64,000 nt of DNA from Beijerinckia sp. 28-YEA-48 (GTDB lineage: Bacteria > Pseudomonadota > Alphaproteobacteria > Rhizobiales > Beijerinckiaceae). A model generated the notes under the pieces. That model made no database searches and had not been told where the DNA came from. It saw nothing but the letters and a program-made list of their open reading frames with translations. This document shows, piece by piece, positions 50,924 through 58,886 of this stretch (its first letter is position 1; the number at the start of each line of letters is the position of its first letter). Location: assembly GCF_900104955.1 (NCBI RefSeq), contig NZ_FNSI01000001.1, positions 1,460,001-1,524,000 on the forward strand, read 5' to 3'. Both the position numbers and the translations under genes were made by a program.

Positions 50924-51460
50924 GTGAAATCGATCCGCTCTTCCCTGTTTGCCGTCGCCCTGCTCTCGACTGCTCTGGTGCCCTTCGTTGCGCAAGCGCA
51001 GCAGCCGGCACCAGCTCCTGTCGCGCCCGAGACCGACAGCTATTCGCCGAGCCATCTCGCGCTGGCGCGCCAGGTCGTGCTGACGTCGGGCATCGCCAAC
51101 ACCTTCGACCTGGTCTATCCGCAGCTCGCCGACCAGACCGTCGGCATCGTGACGCGTACGCGCCCGGAATTGCGTGCCGACCTCATCGCCGTCCTGAAGC
51201 AGCTGCAGCCGGAATTCGAAGGTCGCAAGGAAGAGATCATCAAGGCGACGACCAATGCCTTCGCTGGCGCCATGAGCGAGAAGGATCTCAAGCCGGTCGC
51301 CGATTTCTTCGCCTCGGAGTCGGGCAAGGCCTATGTCGCCATGCAGCCGAAGGTCATCAACCAGATGGTCGTGGCGATGGACGCGTGGAATCGCCAGCTG
51401 TCGACCGACATCATGGTGCGCGTGCGCGAAGAGATGAAGAAGAAGGGTCATCAGCTCTAA
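50924..51460 (+). CDS. DUF2059 domain exported protein
   Basis: A 178-residue protein with a signal peptide (1-25, ending VAQAQ) and a Pro/Ala linker. The DUF2059 domain fills about 90-170: KEEIIKATTNAFAGAMSEKDLKPVADFFASESGKAYVAMQP, quoted in parts. It starts with GTG behind GGAG, 31 bp after rpiA, and likely shares its transcript. The role is unknown; in related genomes it sits between rpiA and gor too. Confidence 0.92.
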   Translation: MKSIRSSLFAVALLSTALVPFVAQAQQPAPAPVAPETDSYSPSHLALARQVVLTSGIANTFDLVYPQLADQTVGIVTRTRPELRADLIAVLKQLQPEFEGRKEEIIKATTNAFAGAMSEKDLKPVADFFASESGKAYVAMQPKVINQMVVAMDAWNRQLSTDIMVRVREEMKKKGHQL

Positions 51461-51461
51461 C

Positions 51462-51493
51462 AAATTGCGTTTCCATTGAAACGCAATTTTGTC
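51462..51493 (+). terminator. Rho-independent terminator, also palindromic repeat copy 2
   Basis: AAATTGCGTTTC (51462-51473), loop CATT, GAAACGCAATTT (51478-51489), then TTGTCC with further Ts nearby. The 12-bp perfect stem with a T tract after the DUF2059 stop codon supports termination. The arms resemble the hairpins at 32659 and 57179 (AAAT..CGTTTC and its reverse), so it may belong to a dispersed intergenic repeat family. Confidence 0.82.
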
Positions 51494-51567
51494 CTTGGGC
51501 TTTTTGTTTTGACGCGTGGCATTTGACTCTCCGTCAAACTGCAAAACGCTATTGAGAGGCGCGCCCC

Positions 51568-52947
51568 GTGGCCCAGTTCGACGTCGATCTTTTCGTCATA
51601 GGTGCTGGCTCCGGCGGCGTGCGTGCTTCGCGCATCGCCGGCGGCCATGGCGCCAAAGTGATGGTGGCGGAAGAATTCCGCATTGGCGGCACCTGCGTCA
51701 TCCGCGGCTGCATCCCCAAGAAGCTCTATGCCTACGCCAGCCGCTTCGTCGATGATTTCGAGGATGCTGCCGGCTACGGCTGGAGCTTTCCCGAAAAGCC
51801 GACCTTCGACTGGACCAAGCTGGTTGCGGCCAAGGAGCGCGAGATCACGCGCCTGTCGGGCCTCTATCTGAAAGGCGTTGAAGGCGTCGGCGGCACCATC
51901 GTGCAGAGCCGCGCCGAGATCGAGGACGAACACACGGTTCGTCTGCTGAACGACGGCCGCAAGATCACGGCCAAATATATTCTGGTGGCGACCGGCGGCG
52001 GACCGTCCTTCGTGCCCGAAATCCCCGGCATGGTCCATGCGATTTCCTCCAACGAGGTGTTCGACCTGAAACGCCTGCCGGCGAGCATGCTGATCGTCGG
52101 TGGCGGTTACATCGCCGTCGAATTTGCCAGCGTGTTTGCGCGGCTCGGCACCAAGATCACGCAGGTGATGCGCGCCGATAACGTGCTGCGTGGCTTTGAC
52201 GACGACATGCGCGTTGGTCTGCGCGACGGCCTGCACCATGCCGGTATCGAGACTCGCTTTGGCATCCTGCCGACGAAGATCGAGAAACAGGCCAGCGGCA
52301 GTTTGACCGTGACGTTCAGCGATGGCTCGACCAGCGATTTCGAACAGGTGTTGATCGCCACCGGCCGCCATCCTCATACTAACGGCCTCGGGCTCGATAA
52401 GGCCGGCGTGCTCCTCGACAGGGACGGCGCGGTCAAGGTCGACGCCTATTCGCGCACCAATGTCCCGTCGATCTATGCGGTGGGCGATGTCACCAACCGC
52501 ATCAATCTGACGCCGGTTGCCGTGCGCGAGGGCCACGCCTTCGCCGATACGGTGTTTGGCGGCAAGGATGTAAAGGTCGATCACAGCGATGTCGCCAGCG
52601 CGGTCTTCTCGACGCCGGAGATCGGCACTGTCGGCCTGACCGAGACGCAGGCGCGCGAGACCTTCGATGTGGTCGATATCTATCGAGCCGCGTTCCGGCC
52701 GCTGAAAGCCACTCTCTCTGGGCGCACCGAACGCATGGTGATGAAGATCGTCGTCGACGGCAAAAGCGACCGCATCCTCGGCGTCCATATCCTCGGCCAT
52801 GACGCTGGCGAGATGGCGCAGCTGCTCGGCATCGCCGTCAAGATGCGCGCCACCAAGGCCGACTTCGACGCCACCATGGCGGTGCATCCGACAGCAGCGG
52901 AAGAATTGGTGACCATGCGCACCCGCACGGCACGCTATGAAAAATAA
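51568..52947 (+). CDS. gor: Glutathione-disulfide reductase
   Basis: A 459-residue flavoprotein disulfide reductase. The FAD loop is VIGAGSGGVRASR (10-22), the redox pair is C43 and C48 in GGTCVIRGCIPKK, the NAD(P)H loop is VGGGYIAVEFA, and the C-terminal HPTAAEE holds the catalytic His-Glu. It restores reduced glutathione using NADPH. The GTG at 51568 is preceded by weak AGAGGC. It follows a terminator, so it has its own promoter. Confidence 0.95.
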   Translation: MAQFDVDLFVIGAGSGGVRASRIAGGHGAKVMVAEEFRIGGTCVIRGCIPKKLYAYASRFVDDFEDAAGYGWSFPEKPTFDWTKLVAAKEREITRLSGLYLKGVEGVGGTIVQSRAEIEDEHTVRLLNDGRKITAKYILVATGGGPSFVPEIPGMVHAISSNEVFDLKRLPASMLIVGGGYIAVEFASVFARLGTKITQVMRADNVLRGFDDDMRVGLRDGLHHAGIETRFGILPTKIEKQASGSLTVTFSDGSTSDFEQVLIATGRHPHTNGLGLDKAGVLLDRDGAVKVDAYSRTNVPSIYAVGDVTNRINLTPVAVREGHAFADTVFGGKDVKVDHSDVASAVFSTPEIGTVGLTETQARETFDVVDIYRAAFRPLKATLSGRTERMVMKIVVDGKSDRILGVHILGHDAGEMAQLLGIAVKMRATKADFDATMAVHPTAAEELVTMRTRTARYEK

Positions 52948-53006
52948 CGGGCGCACAGCGCCCGAACAAATAGATGGCGCATAAGCGCCGAATGGGAGGC
53001 AAGCGC

Positions 53007-54122
53007 TTGGCCAAGATCACGCGCATAGAGGCGATCCATGTGCGCATTGCGCTACCGCGTGATTTTCGCGGCAGCATCTACAGCGTGCCGGAGAAGAATG
53101 CGATCATCACCCGCATCCATACCGATCATGGACCGATGGGCGAAGCGATCAACGGCGAAGGCAATGCGGAGGCTCATGCCGCTGCCGTGCGCGTGATCGA
53201 GAATGATCTGACGCCGCGCCTGATCGGCGAGGATGTTTCGAACATCGAGGCGCTCTGGACGAAGATGTGGGCGGCGACGCATGTCTCCAACCGCGACCGC
53301 CGGCCGGAAGTGCGCGCCATCGCCTGTATCGATTCCGCCCTATGGGACATCAAGGGCAAGGAAGCCGGCATGCCGCTCTACAAATTGTGGGGTGGCGCGC
53401 GCGACCGCCTGCCGATCATCGCCATTGGCGGCCAGTACCATGACGATTACAGCGCCGCGGATTACGGCAAGGAGGTCGCCTTCTATCGCGACTTCGGCCT
53501 GGCCGGCTGCAAATTCAAGGTCGGCGGCAAGACGGCACAGGAGGACGCTGAACGCACCAAGGCCGCGCGCGCCGCCGTCGGTGACGATTTCGTCCTCTGC
53601 GTCGATGCCAATCGCGGCTGGGATCTGGCGACCGCCCTCGCCTTCTGCAAACTGGTCGACGGCCTCGGCCTGCGCTGGTTCGAAGAACCCTGCCATTGGC
53701 ATGACGACAAGCGCACCATGGCGCGCATGCGCCAGACATGCGGCCTACCGATCTGCGCCGGTCAGTCGGAAATCACCGCGGAAGCCTGTCGCGACCTGAT
53801 ACTGACGGGCGCCATCGACGTCTGTAATCTCGACGCAAGCTGGGGCGGCGGGCCGACGGCTTGGCTGCGCGTGGCGCATATGGCCGCCTGCTTCGGGATT
53901 GAGATGGGCCACCATGGCGAACCGGTGGTCGGCTCCCATCTTCTTGCCGCTGTTTCGAACGGGACCTATGTCGAAACGCATCATCCAGATCGCGACCCGG
54001 TTTTCCATAAAATGGTTGGTGGCCGTGGTGTTATCGCCAATGGTTTCTACGAGTTACCGCAAGGTCCCGGCTGGGGCGTCACGCTCGATACGGACATGAT
54101 CGCGAAATATCGAACAAGTTGA
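53007..54122 (+). CDS. Enolase-superfamily (mandelate racemase/muconate lactonising) protein
   Basis: About 371 residues. The N-terminal capping domain (ITRIEAIHVRIALP...) precedes a modified TIM barrel with the catalytic GCKFKVGG (KxK), metal ligands in LCVDANRGW, RWFEEPCHW and CAGQSE, and EMGHHGEPVVG. These fit the mandelate-racemase branch, which abstracts a proton alpha to a carboxylate, as sugar-acid dehydratases do. GGGAGG at 52994 fits the TTG at 53007; ATG codons at 52974 and 52992 are less likely. The substrate is unknown. Confidence 0.88.
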   Translation: MAKITRIEAIHVRIALPRDFRGSIYSVPEKNAIITRIHTDHGPMGEAINGEGNAEAHAAAVRVIENDLTPRLIGEDVSNIEALWTKMWAATHVSNRDRRPEVRAIACIDSALWDIKGKEAGMPLYKLWGGARDRLPIIAIGGQYHDDYSAADYGKEVAFYRDFGLAGCKFKVGGKTAQEDAERTKAARAAVGDDFVLCVDANRGWDLATALAFCKLVDGLGLRWFEEPCHWHDDKRTMARMRQTCGLPICAGQSEITAEACRDLILTGAIDVCNLDASWGGGPTAWLRVAHMAACFGIEMGHHGEPVVGSHLLAAVSNGTYVETHHPDRDPVFHKMVGGRGVIANGFYELPQGPGWGVTLDTDMIAKYRTS

Positions 54123-54284
54123 GCCATGCGCGATCTAATCGTAGATCGACATGAAACATCTGCTAAGCTTCTGTTTAAAGATGTCTTTTTTGTGTTCTGT
54201 GTTCAAAATGAAACACTGCAACATCCGCCCTGATGATAGATTGTCACAGGTAGTTTTACTACCGACTCTATGGGGGGCTATTTG

Positions 54285-55127
54285 ATGAAGCATCCAGCGC
54301 TGATTGCCGCTGCTTTGGCAGCATCTATGAGTTCTGTTTTTGCGGCGGATCTGCCGGTAAGAGGGCCCGCGCCCGCACCTATTTTCGTTCAAGCCTTTAG
54401 CTGGAGCGGCTTCTATGTCGGCGCCAGCATCGGTTACGGCTGGGGCCAGTCGAAGACCAGGACAGCTCTTGATCCGACCAGCAGCTGGGCGATCGAGGCT
54501 CCGGCGTTCCAAGCTGGCTGGGCCGGGCTGAGCAATGGCACGACCAATCCATCCGGCGTGCTCGGTGGCGTACAGGCCGGCTACAACTACCAGATGAATT
54601 CGATCGTCCTGGGTCTTGAGGCCGACATCAACCTCTCCGGCATGAAGGGCAATTCCACCACGTTCGGAGCGCCCACCCCACCGGGACCGCCCACCTATAC
54701 GTGGATGCGCAGCGCCAAGAACGATTGGTTTCTGACGCTACGTCCGCGCATCGGCGTCACCTTTGATCGCACGCTCATCTTTGTCACCGGTGGTCTTGCC
54801 GTTGGCGACATCAAGGGCGACTGGAGCGTGCTGGGCAGCAACGGCTACAGCAAGGCCGGATCGATCAATAAGACCAAGGCTGGTTGGACGATCGGCGGTG
54901 GCGTCGAACAGGCCATCAACCAGAACTGGAGCATCAAGCTCGAGTATCTGTATACAGATCTTGGCCGCGTCGATTATGCCTCGTTCTACCGGGCGGGCAG
55001 CACGTTCGCGCCTCCTGGCTTTAACTATCGGGAACTACTGTCCCAGGATCTCAAGTTCCATACGGTTCGTGTGGGTGTGAATTACCGCTTCGGCGGCCCA
55101 GCCGGCGCAGTCGTCGCCAAATACTGA
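54285..55127 (+). CDS. Omp25/31-like outer-membrane beta-barrel protein
   Basis: A 280-residue outer-membrane protein with a signal peptide (ending SSVFAADL). FSWSGFYVGASIGYGWG is the first strand of the Omp25/31 family; GVLGGVQAGYNYQMNSIVLGLEAD, LRPRIGVTFDRTLIFVTGGLAVGDIKG and KLEYLYTDLG follow, and VRVGVNYRFGG nears the end. It is a small barrel that stabilises the envelope or binds lipid. GGGGGG precedes the ATG. A clear terminator follows. Confidence 0.92.
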   Translation: MKHPALIAAALAASMSSVFAADLPVRGPAPAPIFVQAFSWSGFYVGASIGYGWGQSKTRTALDPTSSWAIEAPAFQAGWAGLSNGTTNPSGVLGGVQAGYNYQMNSIVLGLEADINLSGMKGNSTTFGAPTPPGPPTYTWMRSAKNDWFLTLRPRIGVTFDRTLIFVTGGLAVGDIKGDWSVLGSNGYSKAGSINKTKAGWTIGGGVEQAINQNWSIKLEYLYTDLGRVDYASFYRAGSTFAPPGFNYRELLSQDLKFHTVRVGVNYRFGGPAGAVVAKY

Positions 55128-55157
55128 AATCGCTTCAGAGTTCTTTTCAATCGGATC

Positions 55158-55187
55158 GCCGCGCAGCCACAAGCTGCGCGGCTTTTT
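55158..55187 (+). terminator. Rho-independent terminator of the outer-membrane barrel gene
   Basis: GCCGCGCAGC (55158-55167) pairs exactly with GCTGCGCGGC (55173-55182) around CACAA, followed directly by TTTTT. It lies 30 bp after the stop codon. Confidence 0.95.
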
Positions 55188-55243
55188 CATTCTGCCGCGC
55201 CTTGCTCTAAGATGGCGACAACAAAAAGCTAGGGAGAGCGACC

Positions 55244-56257
55244 ATGATCGACAGGCGCGCACTTTTGACCGCCGGCGCGGCAACGAGCTTGCTGCGCTAC
55301 ACGCCGGCATCCGCGCAGCCCGCTGACTGGGCGCAGATTGAACGCGCGGCGAAGGCGGAGCGCGAAGTCGTCGTCTACAACACCGGTGTCGGACTGCATC
55401 GCGACGTCGCCGGCGCCTTCGAGGCGCGCACTGGCATCAAGGTGAACTTTCTCGACATGCACGCCAGCGAATTGCGCGAGCGCGTCCGCATCGAACAATC
55501 AGCTGGCCGTTTCGTCACCGACATCTGCCTGAACGGCAGCACCGGCTCAATCGTCATGGATCAGCTCGGCCAGTTCCAGCCCCATGGCGGCCTGCCGAAC
55601 GAGGCCAATCTGCTCGACGCCTTTCGCGACAACGGTACGCGCATTTCGATCTTCCAGAATATCTTCGGCTTCATGATCAACACCCGGCTCGTGCCCCTGA
55701 GCGAGGAGCCGAAGAGTTTCGCCGATCTCTTGCATCCCCGCTTCAAGGGCAAAATCCTCGCTGATGATCCGCGCGCCTCGGGCGAAGGCTATGCGACCTT
55801 CGCCGTGACCTACGACAAACTCGGCGTGGGCTTTCAGCAGCAGCTCGCCAAACAGGAGCTCGTCTTCACGCGCAATCTGCTTGAAGGCGCGCAGCGGGTG
55901 GCCCGGGGCGAATATGCGGTCTATTTCCCGCAGAAATTCTCCGATTATCTCTTGCTCAAGCCCCTGCCGGTAAAATTCATCTGGCCAACGGAGGGCTCGC
56001 CTTATCAGACCTTCATGCTGGCCATGGCCCGCAACGCGCCCCATCCCAATGCGGCGCGACTGCTGATGAACTTCTTCCTCGATCCCGCGGGCCAGGCATT
56101 CTACGCCCGTTCAGGCCGTGGCGTCACCGTGCGCGGAGCGCTCGATGACGTGCCAGCCGAAATCCGCGACGCCTTGAGCGCCAAACTGCTTGGCACCGCT
56201 GATGCCGCGCGCGAAGCTGAGTTCCTGAAGCTCGCGAAGGATATCTACGGCGCCTGA
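55244..56257 (+). CDS. Exported iron-type ABC solute-binding protein
   Basis: A 337-residue protein. Residues 1-24 resemble a Tat-like signal (DRRALLTAGAATS, ending PASA). The body begins EREVVVYNTGVGLHRDVAGAFEARTGIKVNFLD and includes LHPRFKGKILADDPRASGEGY and MNFFLDPAGQAFYA, as in the AfuA/FbpA-type (class II) binding proteins for ferric iron, thiamine or phosphonates. No permease or ATPase of that type is next to it. Its ligand is unknown. Confidence 0.88.
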   Translation: MIDRRALLTAGAATSLLRYTPASAQPADWAQIERAAKAEREVVVYNTGVGLHRDVAGAFEARTGIKVNFLDMHASELRERVRIEQSAGRFVTDICLNGSTGSIVMDQLGQFQPHGGLPNEANLLDAFRDNGTRISIFQNIFGFMINTRLVPLSEEPKSFADLLHPRFKGKILADDPRASGEGYATFAVTYDKLGVGFQQQLAKQELVFTRNLLEGAQRVARGEYAVYFPQKFSDYLLLKPLPVKFIWPTEGSPYQTFMLAMARNAPHPNAARLLMNFFLDPAGQAFYARSGRGVTVRGALDDVPAEIRDALSAKLLGTADAAREAEFLKLAKDIYGA

Positions 56258-56301
56258 TCGTCACTGGCCAATCGATTTTCAGTCTGCTCACCTCGCGGCA
56301 G

Positions 56302-56319
56302 ATTGACAGACAATCTGAC
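56302..56319. promoter_or_regulatory. GntR-type operator-like site, copy 1
   Basis: ATTGACAGACAATCTGAC matches the site at 62054-62071 at 16 of 18 positions, and its first 13 bases match a third at 60228-60240. ATTG and CAAT are the inverted arms. It lies 60 bp before the hydro-lyase start codon. Confidence 0.6.
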
Positions 56320-56379
56320 CGCTGTATCCTTTTTCAACACTCATGATCCACGTCCTGCCACCGCATGCGAGGCAAAGAT

Positions 56380-57174
56380 ATGACGAAGGCAGCAGCGGTC
56401 CGCCAAGCGGCGCGAGACAATCGTTGGGTCGGCAGCACACGCGGCGCGGCCCCTGGTCAAGTGCAATGCAACGTGGTGATCCTGCCAGGGTCCGAAGCGC
56501 CGGATTTTCTGGCTTGGTGTGAACGCAACCGCGCCGTTACACCTATCTTGGCGCGCTCCGTGGCAGGTGATCCCGCCTTGCCGACGCTTGGCGAGGACAT
56601 CGATATACGCAGTGATCTGCCGGCTTATCGGGTTTTCGAGGACGGTGTTGATCGCGGCGAAGTCGCCGACATCAAGGCGCTCTGGCAAGACGATTGGCAG
56701 GCCTTCGCCTTCGGTTGCTCATTTTCGCTTGAAGACGCTTTACGTGCCGAGGGCATTCCCCTGGCCTATGAGGAACGTGGCTTCGGCGGCGCCATCTATG
56801 TCACCGATGTTCAGAGCGAGGCATATGGCGGCTACGGCGGGCCGCTGGTTGTCTCGATGCGCCCCATCCATCGTTCATTCACACGTCGGGCCGTTGAGGT
56901 TAGCCAAGCCTATCCGCAATTACACGGCGCGCCGGTGCATGTCGGCACGCCGGAGACGATCGGCATCGATCTCTCCCGTCCGCTCGAGGCGCTGGGCACG
57001 CTGAGCCTACTGCCTGATGAAGAGCCGATGTTCTGGGCCTGCGGCGTCACCACCCAGTTTGCAATCCAGAACGCCAAGCCGCGCATCGCCGTGACCCATG
57101 TTTCAAGCCGCATGCTGGTCACGGATCTCGCCATAGCGGCCCTGGCGCGAGCGCCGCTTGGCGCTGACGCCTAG
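56380..57174 (+). CDS. YcsI-family putative hydro-lyase (DUF1445)
   Basis: A 264-residue protein. GQVQCNVVILPGSEAPDFLAWCERN, LRSDLPAYRVFEDGV (here IRSDLP), FAFGCSFSLEDALRAEGIPLAYEE, GPLVVSMRPI and HGAPVHVGTPETIGID form the YcsI/D-glutamate cyclase landmarks. These enzymes carry out hydration or cyclisation of small carboxylic acids. The ATG at 56380 has GAGGCAAAG upstream. It starts just beyond the operator-like site and runs toward the palindromic repeat at 57179. Confidence 0.88.
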   Translation: MTKAAAVRQAARDNRWVGSTRGAAPGQVQCNVVILPGSEAPDFLAWCERNRAVTPILARSVAGDPALPTLGEDIDIRSDLPAYRVFEDGVDRGEVADIKALWQDDWQAFAFGCSFSLEDALRAEGIPLAYEERGFGGAIYVTDVQSEAYGGYGGPLVVSMRPIHRSFTRRAVEVSQAYPQLHGAPVHVGTPETIGIDLSRPLEALGTLSLLPDEEPMFWACGVTTQFAIQNAKPRIAVTHVSSRMLVTDLAIAALARAPLGADA

Positions 57175-57210
57175 AGCAAAATCACGTTTCCGTAGAAACG
57201 TGATTTCGCT
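57175..57210. repeat. Intergenic palindromic repeat, copy 3
   Basis: AAATCACGTTTC (57179-57190), loop CGTA, GAAACGTGATTT (57195-57206), flanked by AGC and GCT. The 12-bp stem is perfect. It begins immediately after the hydro-lyase stop codon and may act as a terminator although no T-run follows. Arm pattern equals that of the copies at 32659 and 51462. Confidence 0.72.
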
Positions 57211-57289
57211 TAGATCCTCCTATTTGAATGCGTCTTCATGGCGCTCGACGATGCCGTCGAGCTGTGAAACGCTATAGGCCCGATGCGCG

Positions 57290-58153
57290 CTAAGCGCTGC
57301 GGAACCAATCCGTGATCTCGCTGCCGGTCGCCATCCAGACGCCTTCATGGCGGGCAATGTGTGCCAATGCCCGGTCAAGATGGCGAGCGCGGAACGGATG
57401 CCCGATCAGGAACGGATGCAAGGCCAGCGACAGCAAGCGCGGGCGATGCGCACCCTCCTCATAGAGCTGGTCGAACTGATCGGCGACGATGTCGTAGAAA
57501 TTGCCGCCGCTGCGCCCTTGCTGCAGGAAGATCGGAATGTCGCCAACCTCAAGCGTATAGGGCAGCGATAGGATCGAACCGGCGCGGGTGCGCATCTCAT
57601 AGGGCAATTCGTCGTTGGCCCAATCCATCACGTAATCGATCTTCTGTTCGGCGAGGAGATCGAGCGTGTGGTCTGTCTCGGTCAGCGCCGGGCCGAGCCA
57701 GCCACGAGGCCGTTTGCCCGCTGCCTGGGCGATGCGATCGATGACACTGGCGATAATCGGCCGCTCCGCCTCTTCCGGCATGCCGGTGAACAGCATGGAA
57801 TTGGACGGGCCATGGGCCACCCATTCCCAACCAAGCTTGCTGCCCTCTTCAACGATGCGTGGATATTCGTCGCAGACTTCCGCATTGAGCGCCGCCGTCG
57901 CCTTGATCTTATATTTGGCGAGGATTTCCATCATCCGCCAGATGCCAACCCGCGCTCCATAATCGCGCCAGGCGTGATTGAGGACGTCGGGCGTCAGGCC
58001 CGTGGTCATCGGCGTCATCGCCATGCCGGGCTTGCCCCAGTGGAAATGCTCGATGTTGGGCGTGATCCAGACACCGACGCGGGCGCCGCCCGGCAATTTG
58101 CGCACAGGGCGATCAATGATCGGCGAATAATCGAAGCGGTTGTGATGTGTCAT
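57290..58153 (-). CDS. Polysaccharide deacetylase-fold hydrolase
   Basis: A 287-residue NodB-fold protein. WRDYGARVGIWRMMEILAKYKIKATAALNAEVCDEYP, quoted in parts, is the first half of the fold; EWVAHGPSNS holds a metal-like His; WLGPALTETDHTLDLLAE and LSLALHPFLIGHPFRARHL carry further His. It resembles the PuuE/allantoinase-like subgroup, which hydrolyses cyclic amides, more than chitin deacetylases. It follows the ferredoxin gene by 18 bp and is probably in the Rieske operon. Confidence 0.87.
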   Translation of the reverse strand: MTHHNRFDYSPIIDRPVRKLPGGARVGVWITPNIEHFHWGKPGMAMTPMTTGLTPDVLNHAWRDYGARVGIWRMMEILAKYKIKATAALNAEVCDEYPRIVEEGSKLGWEWVAHGPSNSMLFTGMPEEAERPIIASVIDRIAQAAGKRPRGWLGPALTETDHTLDLLAEQKIDYVMDWANDELPYEMRTRAGSILSLPYTLEVGDIPIFLQQGRSGGNFYDIVADQFDQLYEEGAHRPRLLSLALHPFLIGHPFRARHLDRALAHIARHEGVWMATGSEITDWFRSA

Positions 58154-58171
58154 CTACAATGGTCCTGAGAT

Positions 58172-58408
58172 TCAAGCGACTTTCGGACGTGGCGGCGGAA
58201 ACAGCTGCGTCGCGGTTTCATCGAACGCGGCGATGACGCGATAGGGGCAGCTCTTCGCCGCCTTCAACAGCTCCTCGTCGCTGTTCTTTGGAATGTCCGC
58301 GAGAACCACTTTCCCTTCGTCATCGAGCGTAAACGTTTCCGGCGCCCAATGGGTGCAGCGCTTGTAGCCTTGGCATTTGGCGCGATTGATTTCGACTGTG
58401 ATCGTCAT
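58172..58408 (-). CDS. Ferredoxin (single 3Fe-4S type)
   Basis: A 78-residue protein with C12, C18 and C54 (KCQGYKRC and KSCPYR), the three-cysteine arrangement of 3Fe-4S ferredoxins that feed P450 or Rieske enzymes. APETFTLDDEGKVVL is the conserved middle. It is 10 bp after the dioxygenase beta gene and likely delivers electrons to it. No ferredoxin reductase is seen in the window. Confidence 0.93.
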   Translation of the reverse strand: MTITVEINRAKCQGYKRCTHWAPETFTLDDEGKVVLADIPKNSDEELLKAAKSCPYRVIAAFDETATQLFPPPRPKVA

Positions 58409-58418
58409 CTCATCTCCC

Positions 58419-58886
58419 TCAAATCAGAAATTGCAGCAGGGGAATTTCCTGCCCGCTGTTGATAAGAAAAACCGTCTTGCGAAGAATGCGAAAGCCGTCC
58501 CCCTCCGGGCGCAACCTGTGCACGCTCTGACCGATCCAGACTTGCTGCTCCGCCGTTCGCGCGATGCCCAGCATGAAATTGGAGCGCACCTCAATCCCGT
58601 CGCTACCAGTGTCTACTTCGATATTGGAGACGATGCGGCGCATCGCGCCTTTCTGGCCCTCGACGGCAAGCACCGATCCGCTTTTCAACCGGTCAAGCCG
58701 CTGTACCAGGCGCGTGTAATCATCGCGGATGATGGCGACGTGTAGTCCGGTCCCCGTGTCGTTGTGGTCGATGGGAACATGATAGACGCCATGCTCGTCC
58801 CAGAGCCTCAGCCATTCATCATAACGCATATCATCCATCAGCCGGGCTTCGCGATAGACAAAAGCCTCAATATCCGAACGGCTCAT
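58419..58886 (-). CDS. Aromatic-ring-hydroxylating dioxygenase, beta subunit
   Basis: A 155-residue subunit with the NTF2-like fold of dioxygenase beta chains: DIEAFVYREARLMDDMRYDEWLRLWDEHGVYHVPI, quoted in parts, then MRRIVSNIEVDT and VRSNFMLGIARTAEQQVWIGQSVHRLR. It supports the alpha subunit in a hexamer. Its start overlaps the alpha stop by four bases (58883-58886). Confidence 0.93.
   Translation of the reverse strand: MSRSDIEAFVYREARLMDDMRYDEWLRLWDEHGVYHVPIDHNDTGTGLHVAIIRDDYTRLVQRLDRLKSGSVLAVEGQKGAMRRIVSNIEVDTGSDGIEVRSNFMLGIARTAEQQVWIGQSVHRLRPEGDGFRILRKTVFLINSGQEIPLLQFLI

Noticed and set aside
52948..52964. Short hairpin CGGGCGC/GCGCCCG after gor as terminator
   Set aside because: Stem is only 7 bp and no T-run follows; not strong enough to list as a feature.
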